Positions 53,473-62,935 of a stretch of DNA of 64,000 bases are shown here, one piece after another (the stretch's first letter is position 1; the number at the start of each line of letters is the position of its first letter). The notes under the pieces were generated by a model. It did not search any database. It was not told where the DNA came from and was given only the letters and a program-made list of their open reading frames with translations. The translations under genes were made by a program, and so were the position numbers. This stretch comes from DASRAA01 sp963814165 (GTDB lineage: Bacteria > Acidobacteriota > Terriglobia > Terriglobales > Acidobacteriaceae): contig CAWFBW010000016.1 of assembly GCA_963814165.1 (NCBI GenBank), positions 124,001 to 188,000 on the forward strand, given 5' to 3'.

Positions 53473-55266
53473 ATGGTATCCATCGGCCCTGATTACATTC
53501 CTTCGCATTCTAAAGGCATCCACGCTCGGGTTCTTCTTACTTCGGTTTTCGGACCGTATGCACAAGACGACGAATTCGGCAGCCGCGCCATCAACCCGAT
53601 GGAGCTTTACCACAACCAGGTCACCCGCAAACAGGGCAGCTTTTCGCTCCGCATGTTTCACCGCTCCTGGGGACTGATGATGATCCAGCAGAACATCTCG
53701 GCTCCGAGCACGCTGCTCGACTTCCCTACCCTGGAGAAGTTCGAGAAGGAGTTGACCTTGCATCATTACGACATTGTCGGCATCTCAGGCATCATTCCCA
53801 ACTTTGGAAAGGTCCGCGAGATGTGCCGGCGCGTGCGCAGGTTGTCGCCCCACTCCACAATCGTCGTGGGCGGGCACGTGGCTGGGATTCCCGGCATTGA
53901 ATCCATGATCGATGCCGACCACATCGTGAAGGGCGAGGGCATCGCGTGGATGCGCCGATTCCTGGGCGAAGACGCTACCGTACCCGTATTCCACCCCGAA
54001 ATACTCTCCGGCTTTGGCTTTCGGATTCTAGGCATGAAGGTGCCCGACAATACGCGCGATACCGCCGCTACCATCATTCCCTCCGTCGGTTGCCCCATGG
54101 GATGCAACTTCTGCACGACCTCGGCGTTCTTCGGCGGAAAGGGCAAGACTCACCACTTCTACGAAAGCGGCGACCAACTCTTCGAAGTGATGCAGCACAT
54201 GGAACAGAGCATGGGGGTGCAGTCGTTTTTCGTTATGGACGAAAACTTCCTGCTCAACCGGCCGCGCGCCCTGCAGTTGCTCAAGCGCATGCAGGAACAC
54301 AACAAGAACTGGGCGCTATACGTATTCTCTTCGATCAATGCGATTCGTAAGTATTCGATGGAAGAGCTGGTACAGCTTGGGATTTCATGGATTTGGGTTG
54401 GACTTGAGTCGCCACAGTCGGGCTACGCAAAGCTCAAGGACTCCGATACGCGTGCCATCGTTGCGAACCTCAGGAAGCACGGAATCAAAATGCTGGGTTC
54501 GACAATCATCGGCCTCGAACATCACACCCCGGAAAACATCCAGAAAGACATCGACTACGCAATCTCTCACGGGACGGACTTCCATCAATTCATGCTGTAC
54601 ACGCCGGTCCCGGGCACGCCGCTCTATCACGAGATGAAGGCCGAAGGTCGGATGCTGAACGACGTTGAACTGGCCGACATTCACGGGCAGTTCAAGTTCA
54701 ACTTCCGTCACGCTACCATTTCCCGCGATGCCTCGAAGGAATTGCTGGACGGCGCCTTTCGGCAGGACTTCGATAAGAACGGACCTAGTTTGTTCCGAAT
54801 CTGCCAGACCCTGTTCAGTGGATGGCAGCTCTACCACAATCATCCGCAACAGCGAGTGCGTGCGCGCTTTGAGCACGAGGCGCGCAAGCTACGTACAACC
54901 TACAACTGCGCCTTGTGGGCGATGGAGAAGCGGCTGGAGCGGAGCAATCCTGAGGTTTCGACCCGCATTCGCAAGCTACGGCTGGAGATTGAATCGGCGT
55001 TTGGCGTGTCCACGAGGGTGCTGCGAATGTTGGTCGGCCCGGTGCTTTTGTGGACCTCGAAGCGCGAAGACCGCCGACTCGCTGCCGGCGTTACGTACGA
55101 GCCTGAGACGTTCATCGAGCGCCACAACTGGGTGGAGGATTCCGGCGAGGCCACTAAGTTCAAAGTGGTGGTGATGGCCCAGCGCGGATTCCGTCCGTCG
55201 CTGGAGAACATTGCCGCCAGCGTTGCCATGCCCGAAGAGCCTGTGTTGACCCTCATTGGAGACTGA
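53473..55266 (+). CDS. B12-binding-domain-like radical SAM protein
   Basis: This 597-residue protein has an N-terminal Rossmann-like part (about 95-165, IVGISGIIPNFGKVREMCRR) of the B12-binding type and a radical SAM core with the Cx3Cx2C cluster motif CPMGCNFC (Cys207, 211, 214). FFVMDENFLLNRPRAL, WIWVGLESPQSGYAKL and MLGSTIIGLEHHTPENIQKD are typical later motifs. No DxHxxG cobalamin motif is visible, so it may not bind B12. Relatives act in hopanoid, lipid or natural-product methylation and in unknown steps. The last 200 residues form an extra helical domain. The gene has no strong ribosome-binding site and no operon partner. Confidence 0.85.
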   Translation: MVSIGPDYIPSHSKGIHARVLLTSVFGPYAQDDEFGSRAINPMELYHNQVTRKQGSFSLRMFHRSWGLMMIQQNISAPSTLLDFPTLEKFEKELTLHHYDIVGISGIIPNFGKVREMCRRVRRLSPHSTIVVGGHVAGIPGIESMIDADHIVKGEGIAWMRRFLGEDATVPVFHPEILSGFGFRILGMKVPDNTRDTAATIIPSVGCPMGCNFCTTSAFFGGKGKTHHFYESGDQLFEVMQHMEQSMGVQSFFVMDENFLLNRPRALQLLKRMQEHNKNWALYVFSSINAIRKYSMEELVQLGISWIWVGLESPQSGYAKLKDSDTRAIVANLRKHGIKMLGSTIIGLEHHTPENIQKDIDYAISHGTDFHQFMLYTPVPGTPLYHEMKAEGRMLNDVELADIHGQFKFNFRHATISRDASKELLDGAFRQDFDKNGPSLFRICQTLFSGWQLYHNHPQQRVRARFEHEARKLRTTYNCALWAMEKRLERSNPEVSTRIRKLRLEIESAFGVSTRVLRMLVGPVLLWTSKREDRRLAAGVTYEPETFIERHNWVEDSGEATKFKVVVMAQRGFRPSLENIAASVAMPEEPVLTLIGD

Positions 55267-55327
55267 CGCAAAGAAGAATCGCGGTACCGTCGATCGCATG
55301 TACCTAACCGGCGATACCGCAAATGAT

Positions 55328-56830
55328 TTATATCGCAGCGCAGATGGCTTTGACTTCGGTGTACATCTCCAGCACTTCGTGGCCCATCTCGCGGCCCCAG
55401 CCGGACTGCTTGTAGCCGCCGAACGGCAGCGCGGCATCAAACACGTTGTAGCAATTAATCCACACGGTACCGGCGCGCAACTTGTGCGCCACTCGGTGGG
55501 CTTTGCTGATGTCCTTGGTCCACACGCCCGCAGCCAGACCGTACTCGCTGTTGTTGGCTTCGGCAACGATTTGGTCGATGTCACTGAACGGCGACGCCAC
55601 CACCACTGGCCCAAAGATTTCTTCCCGCACCACTTTCATGTTCGGATTGGTCTTCACCATGACGGTAGGCTCCACAAAGTAACCCGGACCTTCCTTCTTC
55701 TTGCCGCCCGTCACGGCCTCGGCGCCCTCGTTCAGTCCAGATTCCAAGTATCCGCAGACACGATTGAACTGCTCCAGTGAAACAAGCGGACCCATACCTG
55801 TGTCAGGCTCGAACCCGGGGCCAACTTTGATCTTCTTGGCCTGGTTCGCAACTCCCTCCACTACTTCGTCGAACATATCCTTCTCGACATACAATCGCGA
55901 TCCGGCGCAGCAACATTGGCCGTGGTTAAAGAAAATCGCACTCGCTGCGCCAGAGATCGTTGAGCGTGAATCCGCGTCGGCAAATACGATGTTTGGTGAC
56001 TTGCCACCGAGTTCCAGCGAGACTTTCTTCAAATTGCCCGCCGCCGCCTGCAAAATAATCTTGCCGACTTCTGTCGAGCCGGTGAACGCCACTTTGTCAA
56101 CATCGGGATGAGCCGCCAGGGCCGCGCCCGCCGTCTCTCCGTAGCCCGGGACCACATTTACCACGCCCTCGGGGAACCCGGCTTCCGCGATCAATTTCGC
56201 CAGCAGCAGCGCCGACAGAGGAGTCTGCTCCGCAGGCTTCAAAACAACCGTGCATCCTGTCGCGAGTGCCGGACCTAGTTTCCACGCCGCCATGAGCAGC
56301 GGGAAGTTCCATGGAATGATCTGTCCCACCACTCCGACCGGCTCGCGCCGCGTGTAGGCAAGGAATTGGGTGCGTTTGCTTCCCGACGAAATCGGAATTG
56401 TGTTGCCCTCGATCTTTGTCGCCCAGCCCGCCATGTAGCGGAACAGGTCCACCGCAAGAGGTACATCCGCCACCCGTGCGACGGCCAGCGGCTTGCCGTT
56501 GTCGAGACTCTCCAACTGCGCGAACTCTTCCGTGTGAGCTTCCAGCAGGTCGGCGAGCTTCCAGATCAGCCGTCCGCGCTGCGAGGCTGACATGTAGGAC
56601 CAGGCGTCGCCCTCAAACGCTTTGCGCGCAGCCTTCACCGCCCGATCGATGTCTTCACGATCGCCTTCCGCAACCTGGGCAAGCACTTCTCCGGTAGCCG
56701 GGTTATACGTCGGGAAGGTCTTGCCGGACGCGGAATTGACAAACTGGTTGTTGATGAACATCTGCCGCGGCTTGCTGAGGAACTCCTCCACGCTGCTGTG
56801 CATTGCTGCGGTACTGATTGCGGTCGCCAT
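55328..56830 (-). CDS. NAD(P)-dependent aldehyde dehydrogenase
   Basis: This protein of about 500 residues is a standard ALDH: VVGQIIPWNFPLLMAAWKLG (cofactor strand), VAFTGSTEVGKII, SLELGGKSPNIVF with the general-base Glu, and the catalytic Cys in NHGQCCCAGSRLY (about 300). The C-terminal PFGGYKQSGWGREMGHE is typical of the ALDH1/betaine aldehyde group. It oxidises aldehydes to acids. GAGGAGG lies six bases before the ATG at 56830; an ATG two codons earlier sits too close to it. The gene is convergent with the radical SAM gene. Substrate is unclear. Confidence 0.93.
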   Translation of the reverse strand: MATAISTAAMHSSVEEFLSKPRQMFINNQFVNSASGKTFPTYNPATGEVLAQVAEGDREDIDRAVKAARKAFEGDAWSYMSASQRGRLIWKLADLLEAHTEEFAQLESLDNGKPLAVARVADVPLAVDLFRYMAGWATKIEGNTIPISSGSKRTQFLAYTRREPVGVVGQIIPWNFPLLMAAWKLGPALATGCTVVLKPAEQTPLSALLLAKLIAEAGFPEGVVNVVPGYGETAGAALAAHPDVDKVAFTGSTEVGKIILQAAAGNLKKVSLELGGKSPNIVFADADSRSTISGAASAIFFNHGQCCCAGSRLYVEKDMFDEVVEGVANQAKKIKVGPGFEPDTGMGPLVSLEQFNRVCGYLESGLNEGAEAVTGGKKKEGPGYFVEPTVMVKTNPNMKVVREEIFGPVVVASPFSDIDQIVAEANNSEYGLAAGVWTKDISKAHRVAHKLRAGTVWINCYNVFDAALPFGGYKQSGWGREMGHEVLEMYTEVKAICAAI

Positions 56831-57032
56831 TGCCATCCTCCTCGGCGGAGCCCACTGAATGCGTCACTTCGCCCGTGCTGTAATCGAAAATGTTCGTGAG
56901 GTCTGTGAGCGTGGCGGCATCGCTGCCAAAAACGTTCAAGCCTCACCCCGCGCAAGAGTTTATCAGAGACTGGGCTGCCGTAGGGCGCCACTTGGGATCG
57001 AGGGCCCCTGCAGCAACCTATTGGTGTTTCTC

Positions 57033-57782
57033 CTACTTGCTCTCCATCACCTTCCGCCCGTTCAGAGGTTGCACCGGACGCGAGTTGTTGGGATAGATCG
57101 CCGCGAACTTCGCGATCTGCTCTTTCGACAGCGTCACCGGCTCCTCCATCACCAACCACAGCACGTTCTCGCTGCACGGCGGAGTTGTCAGTGAACCGGA
57201 AAACGTGTAGTAGTCGCGCTTGTGCGGCAGCAAACCTGCGGCATCGACCGCCACAGACCCCGGCGCATCTTCCTTTCCCTCGTCAGCCGGCAGGTTGCTC
57301 CAAATCGTCTCCACTTCCTTGTTTTCCTTCCCTTCCTTCAGCATGACGGCCACGACCGCAAGATTTCCGTCCTTGTCCTTGTGAACGAGGTGCAACTCCA
57401 TCGGAGCGTGCTTGCCGTTGATGGCGTTTTCGCTCATGTGGTGAAAATGAAACTGCATCAGGTCAAACGTCTTGCCGTCGCGAACGATGCTGCTGCCGGG
57501 CGCGTAGTTCACCTGAATCGTGTGCCCATTGTTGACCACCTTCAGCGGCGCCGCATGATAGGAAAAGTCAATCGCCGGCAACTTGGTCTTTTCGGGGTTA
57601 ACGATGTCAATCGGCGACTGTGCCTTGCCGGTTCCACAGGTGGCGCTGACTTCCGACCAGTGGTCGGGGCCATGTGCCCCCGAGTAACCCCAGTTGTGGG
57701 CCGCTTGCGCTGCCGAAAGTGCTACGCTCCCCAACGTCAGAGCCACAAAGAGAACCAGGGCTTTCCACGAATTCAAACGCAC
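57033..57782 (-). CDS. Alpha-class carbonic anhydrase, periplasmic
   Basis: This 249-residue protein has a signal peptide (ALVLFVALTLGSVALSAAQA) and a full alpha-carbonic anhydrase domain. Zinc ligands are the two His of QFHFHHMSE (about 111 and 113) and the His of MELHLVH (about 130). SPIDIV, YTFSGSLTTPPCSENV and the C-terminal NNSRPVQPLNGR are class motifs. One Cys at TCGTGKAQSP may pair with the Cys of TPPC, as in other secreted members. It interconverts CO2 and bicarbonate in the periplasm. The GTG start has GGAGG nine bases upstream. It lies between ALDH and ypdA, all minus strand, with 68 bases to the ypdA stop. Confidence 0.95.
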   Translation of the reverse strand: MRLNSWKALVLFVALTLGSVALSAAQAAHNWGYSGAHGPDHWSEVSATCGTGKAQSPIDIVNPEKTKLPAIDFSYHAAPLKVVNNGHTIQVNYAPGSSIVRDGKTFDLMQFHFHHMSENAINGKHAPMELHLVHKDKDGNLAVVAVMLKEGKENKEVETIWSNLPADEGKEDAPGSVAVDAAGLLPHKRDYYTFSGSLTTPPCSENVLWLVMEEPVTLSKEQIAKFAAIYPNNSRPVQPLNGRKVMESK

Positions 57783-57849
57783 TACGACAACCTCCGGAAC
57801 TACTGAATTGAGTTGGGGGGTAACTGCGAGTCTATCGTACTCCGTCAGT

Positions 57850-58884
57850 TCAGACTCTCACCGCTTCCTGCTTCATCTTTTCGATGAGGTCGGCTGCGAT
57901 GGCCCGCCCATGAAAGCGTCCGTTCTCAATGAAGATCTCGTTCGTCCGCATCCCGGCCACGATGACCCCAGCCAGGTAGATGCCCGGAACGCTGCTCTCC
58001 AGAGTCTTGGGATTGACCACCGGCTTCTTGTCATCATCGCCGCGAAGTCTGCACCCCAGCTTGCAGATGAATTCAAAGTCGGGATGGTATCCGGTGAGGG
58101 CAAAAACCCAATCGTTGGCGAGTGTCACTTCGCCGTCGGGGGTATCCAGCACAACGTGGTCGGTCGCAATTTCCTTGACGGTGCTGTTGAAATACGCCTT
58201 AACCTGCCCGGCCTTGATGCGGTTTTCGATGTCGGGCTTGATCCAATATTTCACCGAGCTGCTGATTCCGTCGCGCCGATGAATGAGCGTGACCCGCGCC
58301 CCGTGGCGCCAAAGCTCAAGGGCAGCAATTGCCGCGGAATTCTTGCCGCCAACCACCACCACGTCGAGATTGAAGAAGGGATGGGGCTCGCGGTAATAAT
58401 GCAACACCTTGGGAAGTTCTTCGCCCGGAACATTCATCAGGTTTGGGCGATCATAGTACCCGGTACAGAGAATGAGCTTGCGCGCCTGGTAGGTGCAATT
58501 GCGGCCATGCCGGTCGGTGGTGTGCACGAGAAACTCACCGTCGGAACCCTCGATCTGGTCAACCGGCTCGTACTGCCGTATATCGAGCTGGTAGTGCTCC
58601 GCAACCTTGCGGTAATACTCCAGCGCTTCCTGACGAGTCGGCTTCTGGTTCGGACTGGCGAAGGGAATGTCACCGATCTCCAGCAACTCGGGCGTGGTGA
58701 AAAACGTCATGTTGCTCGGGTAGTTGTACAGCGAGTTGACCAAGCAACCTTTGTCGATGTTGGTCACGCGGAAACCGGCGCGCTTGGCGTCAATGCCACA
58801 AGCCAGGCCGGTTGGACCGGCGCCGATCACGATTACATCGAACTGTTTTGAAGTGAAATCGCTGAGCGTGTCGTTCTGATCCAT
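57850..58884 (-). CDS. ypdA: YpdA-type bacillithiol disulfide reductase
   Basis: This 344-residue flavoprotein has FAD-binding DVIVIGAGPTGLACGIDAKR at about 15-34, NAD(P)-binding VVVVGGKNSAAIAALELWRHG at about 180-200, and YPSNMTFFTTPELLEIGDIP, the most typical YpdA segment. Unlike thioredoxin reductase, it lacks a CxxC active site. YpdA reduces bacillithiol disulfide with NADPH. The ATG at 58884 is chosen because FAD binding begins 14 residues later; the longer start at 58995 adds 37 poorly coded residues. It is divergent from the fumarase gene. With YfiT at 35619 it suggests that the organism uses bacillithiol. Confidence 0.9.
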   Translation of the reverse strand: MDQNDTLSDFTSKQFDVIVIGAGPTGLACGIDAKRAGFRVTNIDKGCLVNSLYNYPSNMTFFTTPELLEIGDIPFASPNQKPTRQEALEYYRKVAEHYQLDIRQYEPVDQIEGSDGEFLVHTTDRHGRNCTYQARKLILCTGYYDRPNLMNVPGEELPKVLHYYREPHPFFNLDVVVVGGKNSAAIAALELWRHGARVTLIHRRDGISSSVKYWIKPDIENRIKAGQVKAYFNSTVKEIATDHVVLDTPDGEVTLANDWVFALTGYHPDFEFICKLGCRLRGDDDKKPVVNPKTLESSVPGIYLAGVIVAGMRTNEIFIENGRFHGRAIAADLIEKMKQEAVRV

Positions 58885-59102
58885 GCACCAAGGATAACCT
58901 GCCCACAAACAATCGACGACCGCCAGGCAGTGCAGGAACTCAACTGCCGTCTGTTCAGTACAAATCCCGAAGCCCTGTGGGAGGTATCCCCGCACCCGCC
59001 GCAGCAGATTGCTCCGTACAGGTTATTGCTACCTAGGGAGCGCGGACTTCTCGTCGGGTAGTAAACTTTGTTGTTGCGCTTTTCATATCCGAGGGGCAGT
59101 CC

Positions 59103-60623
59103 ATGACTATCATCAAGCAAGACGACCTTATTCAGAGCGTCTCTGACGCCTTGCAGTTCATCTCCTACTATCACCCCGTCGATTTCATCCGTGCCCTTAC
59201 CCGCGCCTACGAGATGGAGCAGTCGCCCGCAGCACGTGACGCCATTGCGCAGCTGCTCATCAACTCTCGCATGTGCGCCGAAGGTCACCGCCCCATCTGC
59301 CAGGACACTGGCATAGTCACAGTATTCCTCCGCGTCGGCATGAACGTGCAGTGGGATGCCACCATGAGCGTCGAGGATATGGTCAACGAGGGCGTGCGCC
59401 GCGCCTATCTGCATCCCGACAACAAGCTCCGGGCCTCCGTACTGGCCGACCCCTCCAGCGGACGCAAGAACACCAAGGACAACACGCCCGCAGTCATCAA
59501 CATGGCCATTGTTCCCGGAGACAAGCTCGACGTCATCGTCGCCGCCAAAGGTGGGGGGTCTGAAGCAAAGTCCAAGTTCGCCATGCTGAACCCATCCGAT
59601 TCCATCGTCGAGTGGGTACTAAAAACAGTGCCCTCCATGGGCGCAGGATGGTGCCCTCCGGGAATTCTCGGTGTGGGCATCGGCGGCACCGCAGAAAAAG
59701 CCATGCTCCTCGCCAAAGAGGCCCTCATGGAGCCGATCGACATCCAGGAACTTGTCGCACGCGGCCCCAAAAATCACGCCGAAGAACTGCGCATCGAGCT
59801 GTACAAGAAGGTGAATGCCCTCGGCATCGGCGCCCAGGGGCTCGGCGGCCTCACCACCGTACTCGACGTGAAGGTGAAGGAATATCCCACGCACGCCGCC
59901 AATCTGCCGATCGCCTTGATTCCGAACTGCGCGGCCACACGCCATGCCCACTTCGTGCTCGACGGCACAGGGCCGGTTGCACTCACTCCGCCGTCGCTCG
60001 ACGAGTGGCCCAATCTCACATACGATCCGATGGGCTCGGGCGCGCACCGCGTCAACCTCGACACTGTCACACGCGAAGAAGTGGCGACCTGGACGCCCGG
60101 CGAGGTCCTGCTGCTCAATGGCAAACTCCTGACCGGACGCGATGCCGCCCACTTGCGCATGACCGACATGCTCAACCGCGGAGAGAAGCTACCGGTCGAC
60201 TTCACCAACCGCTTCATTTATTACGTCGGTCCGGTCGATCCGGTGCGGGAGGAAGTCATGGGTCCCGCCGGCCCCACCACGGCCACCCGCATGGACAAGT
60301 TCACCCGCCAGATGCTCGAACAAACCGGCTTGCTCGGCATGGTCGGCAAAGCTGAGCGCGGACCGGCGGCGATCGAGGCCATTCGCGACCACAAAGCCGT
60401 CTATCTCATGGCCGTAGGAGGCGCGGCCTATCTCGTCTCCAAGGCTATTAAGAAATCTTGCGTGCTGGGCTTCGACGACCTTGGCATGGAAGCCATCTAC
60501 GAATTCGAGGTCGAGGACATGCCCGTCACCGTCGCCGTCGATTCGCGGGGCAACGCGATGCACCAGTCCGGCCCGAAGGAATGGCAGGCGAAGATCGCGC
60601 AGTTGGTGGAGATAGGTGCCTAG
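59103..60623 (+). CDS. Class I (iron-sulfur) fumarate hydratase
   Basis: This 506-residue protein fuses the alpha and beta parts of the iron-sulfur fumarase/tartrate dehydratase family. The alpha part (about 1-280) contains ICQDTGIVTVFL, KGGGSEAKSKFAML and PPGILGVGIGGTAEKAMLLA. The beta part (about 325-500) contains EVLLLNGKLLTGRDAAHLRM and PAGPTTATRMDKFT. Cluster ligands are the Cys residues of ICQDTG (about 66), GAGWCPPG (about 185) and IPNCAAT (about 278). It hydrates fumarate to malate in the TCA cycle. The ATG follows GAGGGGCAGTCC. Downstream are a toxin-antitoxin pair and an aspartase that makes fumarate. Confidence 0.95.
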   Translation: MTIIKQDDLIQSVSDALQFISYYHPVDFIRALTRAYEMEQSPAARDAIAQLLINSRMCAEGHRPICQDTGIVTVFLRVGMNVQWDATMSVEDMVNEGVRRAYLHPDNKLRASVLADPSSGRKNTKDNTPAVINMAIVPGDKLDVIVAAKGGGSEAKSKFAMLNPSDSIVEWVLKTVPSMGAGWCPPGILGVGIGGTAEKAMLLAKEALMEPIDIQELVARGPKNHAEELRIELYKKVNALGIGAQGLGGLTTVLDVKVKEYPTHAANLPIALIPNCAATRHAHFVLDGTGPVALTPPSLDEWPNLTYDPMGSGAHRVNLDTVTREEVATWTPGEVLLLNGKLLTGRDAAHLRMTDMLNRGEKLPVDFTNRFIYYVGPVDPVREEVMGPAGPTTATRMDKFTRQMLEQTGLLGMVGKAERGPAAIEAIRDHKAVYLMAVGGAAYLVSKAIKKSCVLGFDDLGMEAIYEFEVEDMPVTVAVDSRGNAMHQSGPKEWQAKIAQLVEIGA

Positions 60624-60676
60624 ACGCGCCTGAAGTCCTGCCATATTTTAACTAATCTGCCACAGTGAGAGGAATA

Positions 60677-60685
60677 TGGTATATT
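60677..60685 (+). promoter_or_regulatory. Extended -10 promoter of the VapBC-type module
   Basis: TGGTATATT matches the TGn-TATAAT form, about 33 bases upstream of the antitoxin ATG at 60718. This argues against the earlier ATG at 60676, which would lie inside the promoter. Confidence 0.4.
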
Positions 60686-60717
60686 CTTACTTACTGCCAT
60701 TCCTTGGAGACGTTGTC

Positions 60718-60969
60718 ATGTTTGAGGAAGCCCGAATGCGAATGAACCAGAACGGCCGTATCGTCATTCCCGCCGCTTTCCGTAAAGCTCTGGGCATCGA
60801 TGATGGAGATGAATTGGTGCTTCGATTACAGGACGGCGAGTTGAGAATGACCACTCTGCAGACGAGAATTCAACGAGCCCAAGAACGGGCCCGCCGGTAT
60901 GTAAAGCCTGGTTCCTCTCCGGTCGACGAGCTGCTCAGGGAGCGCCGGGAGGCTGCCAAGCGTGAGTAA
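60718..60969 (+). CDS. AbrB/MazE-type antitoxin
   Basis: This 83-residue protein has a SpoVT/AbrB swapped-hairpin domain (MRMNQNGRIVIPAAFRKALG, about 7-26, then DDGDELVLRLQDGELRMTTL) followed by an Arg/Glu-rich helix that should bind the toxin. The domain binds DNA and usually represses its own operon. GGAGA lies before the ATG. Its last eight bases overlap the start of the PIN-domain gene, the classic tight coupling of toxin-antitoxin pairs. It is inserted between fumarase and aspartase on the same strand. Confidence 0.9.
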   Translation: MFEEARMRMNQNGRIVIPAAFRKALGIDDGDELVLRLQDGELRMTTLQTRIQRAQERARRYVKPGSSPVDELLRERREAAKRE

Positions 60970-61348
60970 ATTCGTTCTCGATGCCTCGGCGATTCTTGCT
61001 GTCATCATCGGCGAACGTGGCCAGGAGAAGCTCCCTCCTTCCGTTCTTGAGGCAGCGGTTATCAGCACTGTCAACCTGGCGGAAGTCCAAGGCAAGCTCG
61101 AGTCCCTCGGGTGGACAGCCAACGAAGCGTGGGAAGACGCCACTGGCCTTTTGCGCGAGGCGATACCGTTTACGGAACAACAGGCGCGCATAGCCGGCGA
61201 GCTCCTTGCCCAAACCCGATCGTTGGGCCTCTCGCTGGGCGATCGCGCCTGTCTCTCGTTGGGAGTGGCATTGCATGCCCCCATCTACACCGCGGAGAGG
61301 ATGTGGAGCAAGGTGAACGTCGGCGTTCCTATCCACGTGATTCGTTAG
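60962..61348 (+). CDS. PIN-domain toxin (VapC-type ribonuclease)
   Basis: This 128-residue PIN protein has the first acidic residue in FVLDASAILAVIIGE (Asp7), a second Glu in STVNLAEVQGKL (about 42), and the later acidic pair around SLGLSLGDRACLSLG (Asp about 97). These form the magnesium site of VapC ribonucleases, which cut tRNA or rRNA. The C-terminal strand IYTAERMWSKV completes the fold. The gene overlaps the antitoxin gene by eight bases. All key acids look intact, so the toxin should be active. The module may have been acquired between two metabolic genes. Confidence 0.92.
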   Translation: MSKFVLDASAILAVIIGERGQEKLPPSVLEAAVISTVNLAEVQGKLESLGWTANEAWEDATGLLREAIPFTEQQARIAGELLAQTRSLGLSLGDRACLSLGVALHAPIYTAERMWSKVNVGVPIHVIR

Positions 61349-61399
61349 TCGCTCAACCGTCGCGCCTCCGCTATCATTTGTCTGGTGGAGGCAATGCCC

Positions 61400-62842
61400 A
61401 TGTCCAAGCCACCCGCCCGTTCCGAAAAAGACTCTCTCGGACTGAAAGACGTCCCCGGCGACGTCTACTACGGCATTCAGACCGCCCGCGCCGTCGAGAA
61501 TTTCCCCATCAGCGGACTGCGCGCTCACGCCACTCTCATCCGCGCCATTGCCATGGTGAAGGAAGCCGCTGCCGAGGCCAATCGCGAACTCGGCCTGGTC
61601 GATACGAAGACGTCGAACGCCATTATTCAGGCCGCGCAGGAAATTCAGCGTGGCCAGTGGCACGAGCATTTCGTGGTAGATATCTTCCAGGCGGGCGCCG
61701 GCGTCAGTTTCCACATGAACACGAACGAAGTGATTGCCAATCGTGCCTCAGAGTTGCTCGGCGGCAAGCTAGGCGAATACAAGCACGCCCACCCCAATGA
61801 CCACGTCAATTACGGCCAGTCCACCAACGACGTCTTCCCCACTGCTATGCGAGTGGCCACGCTGCTCGAACTCGAAAAGCTCTACTCCGCCCTAGACGCC
61901 CTCATCACTGCGCTCGAAGCCAAAGGGAAAGAATTTCACCACATCCTGAAATCCGGACGCACCCACATGATGGATGCCGTCCCGATGCGGCTTGGCCAGG
62001 AGTTCACCGCTTACGCTGCCGCTCTCGCGCGCGCAAAGCGAGCCATCGCACAGCAAGCTGAACTTCTTCGCGAACTCGGCCTCGGCGGCTCCGCGGTCGG
62101 CACCGGTATCAACACCCATCCTGAATACCGCGCCAAGGCCGTCGCCAACCTCGCCCGCATCTCCCGCCAGAAGCTCACGCCGGTGGACGACATGCGCTAC
62201 ACCATGCAATCGAACCTGGCGATGTCATCGGTCAGCTCTGCTCTTCGCAACCTCGCGCTCGAAGTCATCCGCATCTCCAACGACCTGCGCCTGCTCTCCT
62301 CGGGCCCCAACACCGGACTGGCGGAAATCAATCTGCCCGCGCTGCAACCCGGCTCGTCCATCATGCCCGGCAAAATCAACCCGGTCATGGCCGAACTCGC
62401 CGCCATGGTCTCCTTCCAAGTCATCGGCTACGATACGGCTGTCGCGCTTGCCGTACAGGCCGGGCAACTCGAACTCAATGTCATGATGCCGACCATGGCC
62501 CACAGCGTTCTCAACTCGATCACAATCATGACCAACATGCTGCGGCAACTCACGGACTTCTGCATCAAGGGCATCACGGCGAACGAAGAGCGCTGCCAGA
62601 CTTATGCCCAGAGTACGGTTTCGCTGGCCACGGCGCTGAACCCCTACATCGGCTATGCGAAAGCAGCAGAAATCGCGAAGGAATCGGTTGCGACGGGAAA
62701 GACCATCATCAACATCGCGCGCTCAAAGGGCTACTTGAGTGAATTCCAAATCAAGGAGATTCTCGATCCCGCACGCATGACCGAGCCGCACCGTCCGCTC
62801 GACGTAGCCGGGAACCGCAGAAAGGTCTCCGAAAAAACGTAG
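61400..62842 (+). CDS. aspA: Aspartate ammonia-lyase (aspartase)
   Basis: This 480-residue protein of the aspartase/fumarase superfamily has the signature GSSIMPGKINPVMAELA (about 320), GQSTNDVFPTAMRVA (about 135) and the N-terminal DVYYGIQTARAVENFPISG. The PVMAE ending of the signature and the ENFPISG start favour aspartase of the AnsB/AspA type over FumC, whose signature usually reads NPTQCE. It splits aspartate into fumarate and ammonia. GGAGG lies eight bases before the ATG at 61400; in-frame GTG and ATG codons just upstream overlap that site. A second fumarase-type role cannot be fully excluded. It is downstream of the toxin-antitoxin pair. Confidence 0.87.
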   Translation: MSKPPARSEKDSLGLKDVPGDVYYGIQTARAVENFPISGLRAHATLIRAIAMVKEAAAEANRELGLVDTKTSNAIIQAAQEIQRGQWHEHFVVDIFQAGAGVSFHMNTNEVIANRASELLGGKLGEYKHAHPNDHVNYGQSTNDVFPTAMRVATLLELEKLYSALDALITALEAKGKEFHHILKSGRTHMMDAVPMRLGQEFTAYAAALARAKRAIAQQAELLRELGLGGSAVGTGINTHPEYRAKAVANLARISRQKLTPVDDMRYTMQSNLAMSSVSSALRNLALEVIRISNDLRLLSSGPNTGLAEINLPALQPGSSIMPGKINPVMAELAAMVSFQVIGYDTAVALAVQAGQLELNVMMPTMAHSVLNSITIMTNMLRQLTDFCIKGITANEERCQTYAQSTVSLATALNPYIGYAKAAEIAKESVATGKTIINIARSKGYLSEFQIKEILDPARMTEPHRPLDVAGNRRKVSEKT

Positions 62843-62935
62843 CGATCGAAAACACGAATTCTCCACTTCGTCGGCGACGGCAGGATACGCCGTCATCAAC
62901 TCAGTGCGCGTGCCAATTGGCATTGGCCGGTTTCG

